A DNA stretch of 64,000 nt from positions 33,122 to 97,121 of the forward strand of contig NZ_JAGPWD010000020.1 of NCBI RefSeq assembly GCF_018119395.1. Direction: 5' to 3'. The notes under the pieces are model-generated. The model worked only from the letters and a program-made list of their open reading frames with translations, did not search any database and had not been told where the DNA came from. This document shows positions 17,088-28,638 of the stretch, in pieces. The translations under genes were made by a program, and so were the position numbers. Source of the stretch: Massilia sp. ZL223. Its GTDB lineage: Bacteria; Pseudomonadota; Gammaproteobacteria; Burkholderiales; Burkholderiaceae_D. Every line of letters begins with the position of its first letter. Position 1 is the stretch's first letter.

Positions 17088-18758
17088 TCAGTCGGTCACG
17101 GGTTCGGGTGGCGGCGCGGCGCCGGGCGGCGGGGCCGCCGGGACGGGCGTGGGCGCCGGGTAGTAATGCAGCCACAGGGCGTGCAGGAAGATCCATGCGG
17201 CGCTCACGGTGGCCAGGATGGCAAGGACGAGGAAGACGTCGTTGTAGGCAAGGATGTTGGCTTCGCGCGTGGCGCTGCCCGACAAGGCGGCGAGGCCCTG
17301 GCGGGTGCGCGCCTGCGGATCGGCGATGCTGCGCGCGGCCACGGCGGCGCCCTGCTGGATGCGGGCGGCGACCATCGGATCGAGCGAGCTCAGCTGTTCG
17401 ACGATCACCGAGGAATGGAATTTCTCGCGCACCACCTGGAAGGTGCCGACGATGGCAGAACCTAGCAGGCCGCCCAGGTTCTGCGTCAACCCGAACAGCA
17501 CCGAGAAGCTGATCAGGTTGGCCGGATTGCCGATCACGGTGCCGATCAGGGAAATCACCGAGGGCCCGATGAACAGGGTGCTGCCGAAGGCGAGCAGGCT
17601 CTGGCTCAGGTACATCTGCTCGGGCCGCGTCTGGCTGGTGGCGTGGGCGTCGAGCCAGGCCCCCGCCGCCATGAACAGCAGCGAGATCACCTGCGGCGCC
17701 ATCAGGTGCTTGACGTTGACCGTCAGCGCCGAGACCGCGATGCCGGCGACGGTGGCGCCCAGGACGATGGCGTACAGGGTCTGCAGCTGGTCGTTGTCCA
17801 TCCCCACCGAGCGCAGGAAACCGACCGCGCCCACGCTCTGCTCGGACAGCACGATGCGCACCAGCACCAGCGACAGCAGCAGGCGCGCAATGTTGGCGTT
17901 GGTGAGCCAGCGGATATTCAGCAGCGGATTGGCGCGGTTGTGCTCGACGCAGACGGCGGCGGCGAGCAGCACCAGCGAGACCGCCAGCGCGACGCCGAGC
18001 CAGGGCTGCTCGAACCACCACAGCACGCGCCCGAAGGTCAGCACCACGCACAGCAGGGCCACGCCGGGCGCGAACAGGGCGAAGGTGACGAAGTCCATCG
18101 GCCGGAAGGCCTTGATGCGGTCGCCCGGCGGCAGCTTGAGCAGCAGCACGGCGGCCAGCGAGACCACGGCCAGGCCCAGCTCGAAGAGGTAGAGGCCGCG
18201 CCATTCGGCGATCTGCAGCAGGTCGTTGGAAAAGATGTACGCCAGCGGCAGCGCCAGCTGGGCCGCGCCGAGCGACAGCGCCACGCCCTTCAGGCGCCAT
18301 TCCTTCTTGAAGGCCTGCAGCGTGTAGTAGAGGCCGAGCGGCGTCACGGCGGCGCCCAGCATGCCGTGGGCGGCGCGCACCGCGATCGCGGAATTCAGGT
18401 CGTTGACGAACAAGTGGGCGAAGGTCACCAGCGCATACAGCACCAGGAAGAATTCGGTGAACAGGCGCAGGCCGAACTGCTGGCGGAATTTCACCAGCAG
18501 CAGGTTCATCGAGGCGTTGGTCATGACGTAGGCGACCGGCAGCCAGTTGGTCTCGGTCGAATAGGCGCCAAGCACGCCTTGCAGGTTGACCAGGTTGACG
18601 ACCACCAGAGCATTGCCGAGGCCGCCAGTGATGGTAACGAGGATGCCGACGAAGAGGTAGGCGAAGCGCAACGGCGTCGGGTGGGCCGGCGTGGACGGCG
18701 AGCCGGGCAGCATCGGCTTTTCGTCGGGGGCCCACTGACGCGGCGCGTACTTGCTCAT
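17088..18758 (-). CDS. MFS transporter, DHA2/EmrB-like
   Basis: Inner membrane drug:proton antiporter of 556 residues with many hydrophobic helices, likely 14. The first helix region contains VGILVTITGGLGNALVVVN and the tail is proline-rich (PAAPPPGAAPPPEP). It is the first gene of a three-gene pump operon with an HlyD adaptor and a NodT channel, a tripartite EmrAB-TolC type arrangement. The usual EmrB motif C is not clearly seen, so it is a divergent member. No dedicated regulator is adjacent. Confidence 0.88.
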   Translation of the reverse strand: MSKYAPRQWAPDEKPMLPGSPSTPAHPTPLRFAYLFVGILVTITGGLGNALVVVNLVNLQGVLGAYSTETNWLPVAYVMTNASMNLLLVKFRQQFGLRLFTEFFLVLYALVTFAHLFVNDLNSAIAVRAAHGMLGAAVTPLGLYYTLQAFKKEWRLKGVALSLGAAQLALPLAYIFSNDLLQIAEWRGLYLFELGLAVVSLAAVLLLKLPPGDRIKAFRPMDFVTFALFAPGVALLCVVLTFGRVLWWFEQPWLGVALAVSLVLLAAAVCVEHNRANPLLNIRWLTNANIARLLLSLVLVRIVLSEQSVGAVGFLRSVGMDNDQLQTLYAIVLGATVAGIAVSALTVNVKHLMAPQVISLLFMAAGAWLDAHATSQTRPEQMYLSQSLLAFGSTLFIGPSVISLIGTVIGNPANLISFSVLFGLTQNLGGLLGSAIVGTFQVVREKFHSSVIVEQLSSLDPMVAARIQQGAAVAARSIADPQARTRQGLAALSGSATREANILAYNDVFLVLAILATVSAAWIFLHALWLHYYPAPTPVPAAPPPGAAPPPEPVTD

Positions 18759-18999
18759 GCGTTCTCATCCTTCGCGCGTTTCTTATTCTTTGCGCATGAT
18801 AACCGCTCAGAAAAAACCGCGTCGGACGCCCGGCTGTTAATTCACTAAGGGATAAGCGAAAGGAATAGCACTTTTTGCCACACGCAAAAATTTAGCACCA
18901 GAGTTGCCGAAACGGATATTGCTCTGCCTATCCAGCCTGCCTAGAATCAATTTATTCCATGCGGAAATTGTTCCGTATCGGCAGCTGTATAGAGTTCAT

Positions 19000-20247
19000 A
19001 TGTTGAGAGCACGTCTGTCTGTCCGTAGCTTGTTTTCCGGCTTAGTTAGCGCGCTGGCCATCGCGCCCGCCATCGCCTTCGCGCAGGAGATGCCGCTCGA
19101 CTACCGGATGAACGAACACATCATCAAGGTGCCGGCCGGTCCGCAGCACCAGGCGATGCTCGAGACCACCGTGTTCCAGCCGAACGGCCCCGGTCCCTTC
19201 CCCCTCATCATCATCAACCACGGCAAGGATCCCGGCCGCCCCAGCCTGCAGCCGCGCGACCGCTTCTACCACATGGCCAGCGCCTTCGTGAAGCGCGGCT
19301 ACGCGGTGCTCGTCCCGATGCGCCAGGGCTTCGCCAACTCGACCGGCCGCTACGCCGAGCACGGCTGCGACATGACCGCGAACGGCTACAGCCAGGCCGC
19401 GGACATCCGCGACACCCTCGAGTTCGCGCGCCAGCAGCCCTGGGTCGACAAGGACCACATCGTGGTCGCCGGCCAATCGTACGGCGGCCTGGCCACGATC
19501 GCCCTCGGCGCCCAGAAACTGCCGGGCGTGCGCGGCCTGATCAACTTCGCCGGCGGACTGCGCGACGACAGCGACCGCTGCGCCTGGCGCTCGCAGCTGG
19601 TGTCGGCCTTCGCCGAATACGGCAGCAAGAACACGGTCCCGACCCTGTGGATGTACGGCAAGAACGACTCGCTGTTCGGCCCCGACCTGGCGCAGCGCAT
19701 GCACGCCGCCTTCGCGCAGGCGGGCGGGCGCGGCCGCCTGGTCGAATTCGGCGCCTTCAAGCGCGACGCGCACGGCATGCTGGCCAGCCGCGACGGCGAG
19801 AAGGTGTGGCTGGACGACACCGAGAAATTCCTGGAGGAGGTCGGCATGCCGACCGCGGTCGTGCATGAGGTGCCGCCGCCGCCGAGCCCGGCCAAGACGG
19901 ATTACGCGCGCGTCGACGACATCGACGCCGTGCCCTACCTGTCGGAGCACGGCAAGCGCGCCTACCGCGACTACCTGACCAAGATGACGCCGCGCGCCTT
20001 CGCCGTGTCGCCGAGCGGCGCCTGGACCTGGGCCGAGGAAGGCGAAGACCCGGACGGCCGTGCGCTGGCCACCTGCAGCGCCAAGAGCACCCAGCCCTGC
20101 CGCCTGTACTCGGTCGACGACTATGTGGTCTGGAGCGGCGAACGCATCGACGCCGCCGAGAAGGCTGCCGCCACCGCCTCGGTCACGCCGCAGCAGGCCG
20201 CCCCCGGCTCGGCGCCGACCACCTCGGTCGGCAGCACCACGCGCTGA
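19000..20247 (+). CDS. secreted alpha/beta hydrolase with C-terminal extra domain
   Basis: A 415-residue exported protein. The start at 19000 gives a signal peptide ending near AIAFAQ; a longer frame upstream has no such merit. The hydrolase domain (about residues 35-285) is of the dienelactone hydrolase/peptidase S9 type with nucleophile Ser160 in AGQSYGG and a late His in KRDAHGM. Residues from about 300 form a separate domain with YLSEHGKRAYRDYL, WTWAEEGEDPD and two cysteines near CSAKSTQPC. This tail is not part of the hydrolase fold and its role is unknown. The 241 bases upstream contain the dyad CGGAA-ATTG-TTCCG at 18962-18975. Confidence 0.8.
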   Translation: MLRARLSVRSLFSGLVSALAIAPAIAFAQEMPLDYRMNEHIIKVPAGPQHQAMLETTVFQPNGPGPFPLIIINHGKDPGRPSLQPRDRFYHMASAFVKRGYAVLVPMRQGFANSTGRYAEHGCDMTANGYSQAADIRDTLEFARQQPWVDKDHIVVAGQSYGGLATIALGAQKLPGVRGLINFAGGLRDDSDRCAWRSQLVSAFAEYGSKNTVPTLWMYGKNDSLFGPDLAQRMHAAFAQAGGRGRLVEFGAFKRDAHGMLASRDGEKVWLDDTEKFLEEVGMPTAVVHEVPPPPSPAKTDYARVDDIDAVPYLSEHGKRAYRDYLTKMTPRAFAVSPSGAWTWAEEGEDPDGRALATCSAKSTQPCRLYSVDDYVVWSGERIDAAEKAAATASVTPQQAAPGSAPTTSVGSTTR

Positions 20248-20392
20248 CCAGCACGCTTCCGCCTGTCAAGCCCGCCGCGCACTGTTTTCGTGCGTGCCGG
20301 GCCGCAAGCTCGCGCCCAGGCGACATAGCGCAAACCTCCCTGCCCCGCCTGCTCCGACAATGTGGCTGACGTCTCATTGATCGGAGAAGCAC

Positions 20393-21598
20393 ATGTTGCG
20401 CCTTTTACAAGCCTGGCCCGCTTCGCTGCTGGCTGCGCTCCTGGCCGCCCTGGCCGCCTGCTGCGCGCCGGCTGGCGCCGCCAACAACGATCCCGTGATC
20501 CTGGTCCATGGCGTGCTCGGCTTCGGCCCTGACGACTATCCGCAAAGCGGCTTCAACTACTGGGGCGGCTATGGCGACATCGCGCGCCACATGCAGGTCT
20601 ACCGCGGCCCGCGCAACGTGTTCGCGGCGGCGGTCGGGCCGATCAGCTCCAACTGGGACCGCGCGGCCGAGCTCTACGCGCAGATCAAGGGCGGCTGCGT
20701 CGACTATGGCGCCAGCCACGTGAAAAAATACGGCACGCCGGGCCAGGTGCAGAAGCCGCCCGGCAAATGCTGGGCCGCCGATCCGGGCAACAATCCGCAG
20801 GGCTACCCGCTGGCGCTGTATCCGTCCTGGGACGCCCGGCACCCGATCCACATGATCGGCCACAGCCAGGGCGGCACCACCATCCGCGCGCTGGTCGAAC
20901 TGCTGGAGCATGGCTCGCCCGAGGATGAAGGCGACGGCGAGCTGTACCGGGGCGGCAAGCTCGGCTGGATCCGCAGCGTGACCACCATCTCGGCGCCGCA
21001 CAACGGCACCACGCTCAGCGACGCCGTGTTCGACATCGCGCCGAGCCTGCGCACGCCGCTGCGCGAACTGCTCGCGCACCGGGCGGCGCAATGGGAACTG
21101 GCGCCGGACGGTGCGCGCGAATTCAACCACTGGGCGCGCACCTCGCCGCACGTCTATTACTACTCGGTGGGCACCCTGGCCACCGAGGCCGGCAGCTGGT
21201 GCTGCAACGACACCGACCGCTTCGTCGCGCCGGTCCAGACCATCGCCTTCCAGTATCCGCGCGCCGACATGATCCCCTACTTCAAGCTGTTCGCGGGCGA
21301 GTGGATCGTGCCGTCGCCGCTGCAGCGCGGGATGGGCGGCTACACCCAGGACGGGCCGGGAAGGCAGCGCATCGACAGCGACTGGTTTCCCAACGACGGC
21401 GTGGTCAACACGGTCAGCATGCGCGCGCCGAACGGCCACCCGGCGCGCGACTACGACGGCAGCTCGGCGCGGGGAAGCTGGAACTACCTGGGGACCTGGA
21501 AAGGCTACGACCACTTCGACATCCTGAACTGGCCGAACAAGGGGCCGTCGGCCGATCCCTTGTACGAGAAGATCAGCGACATCATTTTTGCGTTGTAG
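20393..21598 (+). CDS. secreted triacylglycerol lipase
   Basis: Exported lipase of 401 residues related to the family I.5 (Geobacillus) and staphylococcal lipases. A signal peptide covers about residues 1-30. The oxyanion strand is PVILVHGVLGFG, the nucleophile is Ser158 in GHSQGG, and the following SAPHNGT segment and late DGVVNTVSM with a final YDHFDIL histidine fit the catalytic Asp and His regions. Many aromatic and acidic residues near 60-90 and 330-380 suggest metal sites as in family I.5. It lies 145 bases after another secreted hydrolase. Confidence 0.9.
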   Translation: MLRLLQAWPASLLAALLAALAACCAPAGAANNDPVILVHGVLGFGPDDYPQSGFNYWGGYGDIARHMQVYRGPRNVFAAAVGPISSNWDRAAELYAQIKGGCVDYGASHVKKYGTPGQVQKPPGKCWAADPGNNPQGYPLALYPSWDARHPIHMIGHSQGGTTIRALVELLEHGSPEDEGDGELYRGGKLGWIRSVTTISAPHNGTTLSDAVFDIAPSLRTPLRELLAHRAAQWELAPDGAREFNHWARTSPHVYYYSVGTLATEAGSWCCNDTDRFVAPVQTIAFQYPRADMIPYFKLFAGEWIVPSPLQRGMGGYTQDGPGRQRIDSDWFPNDGVVNTVSMRAPNGHPARDYDGSSARGSWNYLGTWKGYDHFDILNWPNKGPSADPLYEKISDIIFAL

Positions 21599-21629
21599 CG
21601 CCCGAGGCAGCCGGACAGCCTCGGGGCGC
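21598..21629. terminator. hairpin between convergent lipase and kinase genes
   Basis: GCGCCCGAGGC and GCCTCGGGGCGC pair around a nine-base loop directly after the lipase stop and up against the kinase stop on the other strand. There is no T run, so termination may be weak or Rho-assisted. Confidence 0.5.
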
Positions 21630-23540
<1,911 letters not shown>

Positions 23541-23633
23541 ATGAAAGAGTACTTCCTGAAAAGATGGACCTAAAATGATCCTATCATACTACCGCTCATC
23601 CATATCCGCCCACGCGCCTGGCGCCCCCTCGGC

Positions 23634-23662
23634 TTGTAAAGACGCGGCATGGGTTTGTAAAG
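23634..23662 (+). promoter_or_regulatory. direct repeats upstream of the phytochrome gene
   Basis: TTGTAAAG occurs at 23634-23641 and again at 23655-23662, 21 bases apart, i.e. two helical turns on the same face. A TACAAT hexamer at 23681 could be the -10 element of the phytochrome promoter. The layout would suit a response regulator dimer. No known consensus is matched. Confidence 0.35.
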
Positions 23663-23723
23663 CGACGGGCGGTTTCACGTTACAATACCGCTCTGTTAGT
23701 CCAGCTCCTTTCCCCCAGGCACT

Positions 23724-25967
23724 ATGACCCAGGCAGCACCCGCACAACTCGACTTGTCCGCCTGCGATCAGGAACCGATCCGCACGCCAGGCAGCATCCA
23801 GCCGCACGGCTTCATGCTCACGCTCACGCCCGACCTCGTGGTGGCCCAGGCCAGCGCCAACCTGGCGCAATGGACCGGCTACGCCGCCGATGAGGCCGCC
23901 GGCCAGCCGCTGGCGCGGATCGTCGGCGAGGCCGCGCACGCGCGCCTGGCGCCGGAGCTGCTCGACGGCGCCCTCGGCGAGCGTCCGCTCTACCTGGGCA
24001 CCGCCACCCTGGCGAACGGCGCCCATTTCGACGTGCTGGCCCACCGCTGGGATGGGCTGGTGATCGCCGAGTTCGAGCGCGTCGAGCGCTCGCAGCCTGC
24101 CGATTTCCGCCACCTGTACCCCCTGATCAGCGATTTCCTGGCCAAGGCCAACCAGCACGCCTCGATCCCGGCCCTGACCGAAGTGGCCGCGCGCCACGTG
24201 CGCTCGGTCACCGGGTACGGCCGCGTGATGATTTACCAGTTCGACACCGACGGCCACGGCCGCGTGGTGGCCGAATCGAAGGACGACGGCTACGAGTCCT
24301 ACCTCGGCCAGCACTTCCCGGCGAGCGATATCCCGGCCCAGGCGCGCGAACTGTACCGGCTGTCGCCGATCCGCCTGATCCAGGACGCCAACTACCAGCC
24401 GGCGCCCCTGGCGCCGGCCCGCAACCCGGTGACGGGCGGGCTCAACGACCTGTCCTTCGCGGCCCTGCGCAGTGTCTCGCCGGTGCACCTGCAGTACATG
24501 CGCAACATGGGCACCCTGGCCTCGATGTCGGTGTCGCTGATCGTCAAGGGCCAGCTGTGGGGACTGATCTCCTGCCACAACGCCGCGCCCTGCCCGGTGC
24601 CGGTCGAGAAGCGCACCGCCTGCGAGCAGCTGGGGCAGATCCTGGCGCTGTGCATCGAGTCGCGCGAGGACGCGGCCGAGCTGCAGTTCCGCCTCGAAGT
24701 GCGGCGCGTGATGGTGGAGCTGCTCGGCCACCTGACCAAGGGCACGGACTTCCTCGAGAACATGAGCGGCGTCTTCCCCGAGCTGCTGCGCTTCGCGCGC
24801 GCCGGCGGCGTGGCCATCGTCGCCGACGACCTGATCATGACCTATGGCGACACCCCGGACGAGGACGCGATCCGCGCGCTCTCGACCTGGCTGGCGGTGC
24901 AGGGCCATACCGAGGTCTATCACACCAATCACCTGGCCGCGAGCTATCCGCCGGCGAAGGCGCTGACGCGCTGCGCCAGCGGCCTGCTGGCGCTGCCGAT
25001 CTCGCGCATCCACAAGCATTACCTGCTGTGGTTCCGCCCCGAGCTGGTGCAGACCATCGAATGGGCCGGCAACCCGCATGAGAAAGAAGCGCGCCCTGGC
25101 GCCCCGACCCAGCTGTCGCCGCGCCAGAGCTTCGCCACCTGGCGCGAGACCATCCACGGACAGAGCCTGCCCTGGCACAGCGCCGAGATCGAGCTCACGG
25201 TGGAATTCCGCTCCGCCCTGCTGGGCATCGCGCTCGAGCGCGCCGAGCAGATGGCCGAGCTGGCCGAGGAACTGGGCCGCGCCAACAAGGAACTGGAAGC
25301 CTTTTCCTACTCGGTCTCGCACGACCTGCGCGCGCCGCTGCGCCACATCGTCGGGTTTTCCGACCTGCTGCTGGAAGCGGGCGGGCTGGACGACGCCGAC
25401 CGCCGCCAGCGCTTCCTCAGGAACATCAAGGAGTCGGCGCGCCTGGCCGGCAAGCTGGTCGACGACCTGCTGTCGTTCTCGCAAATGGGCCGCGCGGCCC
25501 TGCGCCCGACCACGGTCGACATGAACGACCTGGTCTCGGCCTGCATCGACAAGCTCGGGCTGGAGATCGGCCAGCGCAACGTCGACTGGCATATCGACCA
25601 CCTGCCCGCGGCCTGGGCCGACCCCAGCTTCCTGCACCTGGCGGTGCTGAATCTGCTGTCGAACGCGGTCAAGTTCACGGCTGGGCGCGATCCCGCCGTG
25701 ATCCGCATCTGGGCCGAGGACGGCGAGCACGAAACCGTGTTCCACGTCGCCGACAACGGCGCCGGCTTCAACATGGACTACGTGCACAAGCTGTTCGGCG
25801 TGTTCCAGCGCCTGCATCGCATGGAGGACTTCCAGGGCACCGGCATCGGCCTGGCCAACGTGCGCCGCATCATCGAGCGCCACGACGGCCGTGTCTGGGC
25901 ACAGTCCGTCCAGGGCGAAGGCGCGACCTTCTCCTTCAGCATTCCGAAACAAACTCCCAATCCGTAA
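23724..25967 (+). CDS. bacteriophytochrome sensor histidine kinase
   Basis: Red/far-red light receptor of 747 residues. Order: PAS with the biliverdin-binding Cys14 in SACDQEPIRTPG and the knot loop (to about 120), GAF with the chromophore motif PASDIPAQAR (about 135-305), PHY with the tongue segment PRQSFATWRETIHGQSLPW (about 320-500), HisKA with His533 in SVSHDLRAPLRH, and an ATPase domain with GTGIGLANV. It signals through phosphorylation, most likely of the response regulator encoded 9 bases downstream. No bphO heme oxygenase for biliverdin is in the window. Confidence 0.96.
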   Translation: MTQAAPAQLDLSACDQEPIRTPGSIQPHGFMLTLTPDLVVAQASANLAQWTGYAADEAAGQPLARIVGEAAHARLAPELLDGALGERPLYLGTATLANGAHFDVLAHRWDGLVIAEFERVERSQPADFRHLYPLISDFLAKANQHASIPALTEVAARHVRSVTGYGRVMIYQFDTDGHGRVVAESKDDGYESYLGQHFPASDIPAQARELYRLSPIRLIQDANYQPAPLAPARNPVTGGLNDLSFAALRSVSPVHLQYMRNMGTLASMSVSLIVKGQLWGLISCHNAAPCPVPVEKRTACEQLGQILALCIESREDAAELQFRLEVRRVMVELLGHLTKGTDFLENMSGVFPELLRFARAGGVAIVADDLIMTYGDTPDEDAIRALSTWLAVQGHTEVYHTNHLAASYPPAKALTRCASGLLALPISRIHKHYLLWFRPELVQTIEWAGNPHEKEARPGAPTQLSPRQSFATWRETIHGQSLPWHSAEIELTVEFRSALLGIALERAEQMAELAEELGRANKELEAFSYSVSHDLRAPLRHIVGFSDLLLEAGGLDDADRRQRFLRNIKESARLAGKLVDDLLSFSQMGRAALRPTTVDMNDLVSACIDKLGLEIGQRNVDWHIDHLPAAWADPSFLHLAVLNLLSNAVKFTAGRDPAVIRIWAEDGEHETVFHVADNGAGFNMDYVHKLFGVFQRLHRMEDFQGTGIGLANVRRIIERHDGRVWAQSVQGEGATFSFSIPKQTPNP

Positions 25968-25976
25968 GGCCCTGCC

Positions 25977-26432
25977 ATGCTCAAGCCCATCCTGCTGGTG
26001 GAAGACAATCCCAACGATCTCGAATTGACGCTGATCGCGCTGGCCAAGAGCCAGCTCGCCAACGAGGTCGTGGTCGTGCGCGACGGCGCCGAGGCGCTCG
26101 ACTACCTGAACCGCCGCGGCGAGTACAGCGAGCGTCCGCTCGGCAATCCGGCCGTGGTCCTGCTCGACCTCAAGCTGCCCAAGGTCGACGGCCTGGAAGT
26201 GCTGAAGGAAATCCGCGCCACCGAGACGCTGCGCCCGATGCCGGTGGTGATGCTGACCTCGTCCAAGGAAGAACAGGACCTGGTGCGCAGCTACGAGCTG
26301 GGCGTGAACGCCTACGTGGTCAAGCCGGTGGACTTCGCCGACTTCCTGCGCGCGATCGCCGACCTCGGCATCTTCTGGGCGGTGCTGAACGAACCGCCGC
26401 CGGGCTCGCGCCGCTACGTCAAGCCGAAGTGA
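25977..26432 (+). CDS. single-domain response regulator (Rcp1-like)
   Basis: A 151-residue stand-alone receiver with the acidic pair ED at 9-10, the phosphoacceptor Asp64 in LLDLKLPKVDG, the conserved MLTSSKEEQD and the lysine in NAYVVKPVDF. It has the long form typical of phytochrome-partner regulators and is 9 bases from the phytochrome gene, so it is the expected phosphoryl target. It lacks an output domain. Its 3' end overlaps the convergent hybrid kinase gene by 19 bases. Confidence 0.93.
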   Translation: MLKPILLVEDNPNDLELTLIALAKSQLANEVVVVRDGAEALDYLNRRGEYSERPLGNPAVVLLDLKLPKVDGLEVLKEIRATETLRPMPVVMLTSSKEEQDLVRSYELGVNAYVVKPVDFADFLRAIADLGIFWAVLNEPPPGSRRYVKPK

Positions 26433-28069
26433 GCTTCGCCTGACGCTTTCCCTGCCGCGCGCCGCGCGCGGCGGCGCAGCAGGTGGCGGATGCGCGCGCT
26501 GAGCGCGTCCGGGTGATAGGGTTTCTGGAGCAGGTGGACCGAGGCGTCCAGCTTGCCCTCGTGCGCCAGCACGCCCTCGGCATAGCCCGAGGTATACAGG
26601 ATCTGGGTGTCCGGCAGCCGTTCGCGCACGATCTCTCCCAGCTGCAGGCTGCTGACCGGTCCCGGCATGATCACGTCGGTGAACACCAGGTCGATCTGGC
26701 GGCCGCTGTCGATGATCGCCACCGCCGCCGCGGCGTCCGCCGCTTCCAGCACGTCGTAGCCGAGCGCGGACAGGATGCCGCAGGTCGAGGAGCGCACGTC
26801 TTCCTCGTCTTCCACCACCAGGATCGTCTCCAGGCCGCCCGTCAGGGGCATGTGGTGCTCCGGCTCGGCCGCTGCGGGCGCCGCGCCACTGCGCGGCAGG
26901 TAGATCGACACGGTGGTGCCGCGCCCCACTTCGCTGCTCAGCACGATCTCGCCGCCGGACTGCTTGACGAAGCCGTAGGCCATCGACAGGCCCAGGCCCG
27001 TACCCTGCCCGGTCGGCTTGGTGGTGAAGAAGGGTTCGAAGGCGCGCTGCAGGACCTCGGGCGGCATGCCCTTGCCGGTGTCGCTGATCTCCAGCACCAC
27101 ATAGTCGCCGCGCTGCACCTCGGGCGGGAGCGCGCCGCCGCCCTCGCTGCCGTACACGTTGCGCGCGCCGATGGTCAGGGTGCCGGCGCCGCCCATCGCG
27201 TCCCTGGCGTTGATCGCCAGGTTCAGCAGCACGTTGTTGAGCTGGTTGGGGTCGACGTTGGTGCTTCCCAGGTCCGGCGCGATGTCGGTGACCACGCGCG
27301 CGTTCGGGCCCAGCACGCGGCGCATCATGTCGTCCATCTCGCGCAGCAGGTGGCCGGGGTCGATCACCACCGACTGCAGCGGCTGGCGGCGGGCGAAGGC
27401 AAGCAGGTGCGAGGCCAGCTTGGCGCCGCGCTCGACGCCGGCCAGCGCCATCTCCACGCGGGTCTGGGCCGCCGCGTTCAGGCCGCCGATCAGCTTGAGC
27501 AGCTGCAGGTTGCCGCCGATGATCTGCAGCACGTTGTTGAAGTCGTGGGCCACGCCGCCGGTCAGCTGGCCGATCGCTTCCATCTTTTGCGCCTGGTGCA
27601 GGGCCGACTGGCTGGCGGCCAGCTGTTCCTGGCTCAGGCGCAGCGATGCGAAGGCCTGGTCGCGCTGGCGCCGCGCGTTGCAGGCGCCGCTGTGGTAGCG
27701 CACGCGCGCCACCAGCTCGCGCGGGTCGGGCCACTTGACCAGGTAGTCGTTGGCGCCCACGGCGAAGGCCTTGGCCTTGATGTCGGGATCGTCTTCCGAC
27801 GAGAGCAGGATGACCGGGATGTCCTCGGTCTCGGGATCGGCGCGCAGCCGGGCGATGACCTCGAAGCCGTCGAGGTCGGGCATGCGCAGGTCCACCAGCA
27901 CCACCGTCGCCTTCACCTGGCGCGCCACCTCGACCGCGCGCGCGGGGCTGGATTCATAGCATAGCTGGTGCTTGATGCAGCCCTGCAAGCCGTGCGCGAT
28001 GATGTCCTGCGCAAAAGGCTCGTCGTCGATGAGCAGTACGGAGCAGGCGGAGGAATCGTCTTCGATCAT
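26414..28069 (-). CDS. REC-HK-REC hybrid histidine kinase
   Basis: A 551-residue soluble protein with an N-terminal receiver (Asp60 in LVDLRMPDLDG), a coiled-coil linker, HisKA with His175 in GGVAHDFNN, an ATPase domain with DTGKGMPP and GQGTGLGLS, and a C-terminal receiver with Asp465 in FTDVIMP. With no sensor domain, it should be driven through its first receiver, so it may relay from another kinase of this cluster. The GGxAHDFNN kinase core is shared with the kinase at 21630. It converges on the phytochrome response regulator. Confidence 0.9.
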   Translation of the reverse strand: MIEDDSSACSVLLIDDEPFAQDIIAHGLQGCIKHQLCYESSPARAVEVARQVKATVVLVDLRMPDLDGFEVIARLRADPETEDIPVILLSSEDDPDIKAKAFAVGANDYLVKWPDPRELVARVRYHSGACNARRQRDQAFASLRLSQEQLAASQSALHQAQKMEAIGQLTGGVAHDFNNVLQIIGGNLQLLKLIGGLNAAAQTRVEMALAGVERGAKLASHLLAFARRQPLQSVVIDPGHLLREMDDMMRRVLGPNARVVTDIAPDLGSTNVDPNQLNNVLLNLAINARDAMGGAGTLTIGARNVYGSEGGGALPPEVQRGDYVVLEISDTGKGMPPEVLQRAFEPFFTTKPTGQGTGLGLSMAYGFVKQSGGEIVLSSEVGRGTTVSIYLPRSGAAPAAAEPEHHMPLTGGLETILVVEDEEDVRSSTCGILSALGYDVLEAADAAAAVAIIDSGRQIDLVFTDVIMPGPVSSLQLGEIVRERLPDTQILYTSGYAEGVLAHEGKLDASVHLLQKPYHPDALSARIRHLLRRRARRAAGKASGEAHFGLT

Positions 28070-28274
28070 TGCAACGGCGTCGCTTTCAGAGCTGGTGGTA
28101 CCAAGGTGGTTCTAAACGTATTGCAAAAAGGTAAGCGTTAATTCTACACGATTAACTTGTCACAAGTGCCCGTGTCCGCCTGCCGCCCCCGGTATCGGGA
28201 AGCAATACCTTGCAAGGGCTGCGGACGCCTCCATATGCATGGCAGATAAAGCCCACGCCAACGCCGGAGCACGC

Positions 28275-28568
28275 ATGAGCGACGAGCTTTGCCCACTGTG
28301 CGGGAGGCCACTGGGGACGGAAAACATTGACCGCCACCACTTGGTCCCGAAAACCTTCAAGGGCAAGGAGCAATTCCCGATTCACAAAATTTGCCACCGC
28401 AAGATTCACTCGGCATTTACTGAGCGGGAATTATTGAATACATACCATACCTGGGAAGCCTTGCGCGCACACGAGGACATCCGGTCCTTCATCGCCTGGG
28501 TCGCCAGGAAGCCGCCCGGGTTCTACACGCGCACCTATACCGCCAAGGACAAGAAGCAGCGCCGCTGA
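28275..28568 (+). CDS. HNH endonuclease-domain protein
   Basis: A 97-residue protein with a zinc-finger-like CPLCGR, then DRHHLVPKTFKG and the final ICHRKIHS, which together form an HNH nuclease core. A GGAG sequence sits at proper distance from the ATG at 28275; an upstream in-frame ATG at 28239 has none. Its composition is lower in GC than its neighbours. No restriction, toxin or phage partner is adjacent. Its target is unknown; small stand-alone HNH proteins of this kind are widespread. Confidence 0.78.
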   Translation: MSDELCPLCGRPLGTENIDRHHLVPKTFKGKEQFPIHKICHRKIHSAFTERELLNTYHTWEALRAHEDIRSFIAWVARKPPGFYTRTYTAKDKKQRR

Positions 28569-28598
28569 GGCGGTCTTCCAGGCTCAACCATCTATAAT

Positions 28599-28610
28599 AT
28601 AATATATTAT
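28599..28610. promoter_or_regulatory. AT-rich palindromic operator upstream of arsR/BigR-like gene
   Basis: ATAATATATTAT is a perfect 12-base palindrome in an otherwise GC-rich region, 28 bases before the regulator ATG. BigR-type ArsR repressors are known to bind AT-rich dyads over their own promoter, which fits this placement. Confidence 0.55.
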
Positions 28611-28638
28611 CGATTCATATTTTGTTTGAGCCCTGACG

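Noticed and set aside
23589..27734. 1381-residue open frame antisense to the phytochrome gene and to its regulator
   Set aside because: High GC leaves the antisense frame open by chance; composition is Arg/Ala/Gln-rich without motifs, and the plus-strand genes have clear domains.
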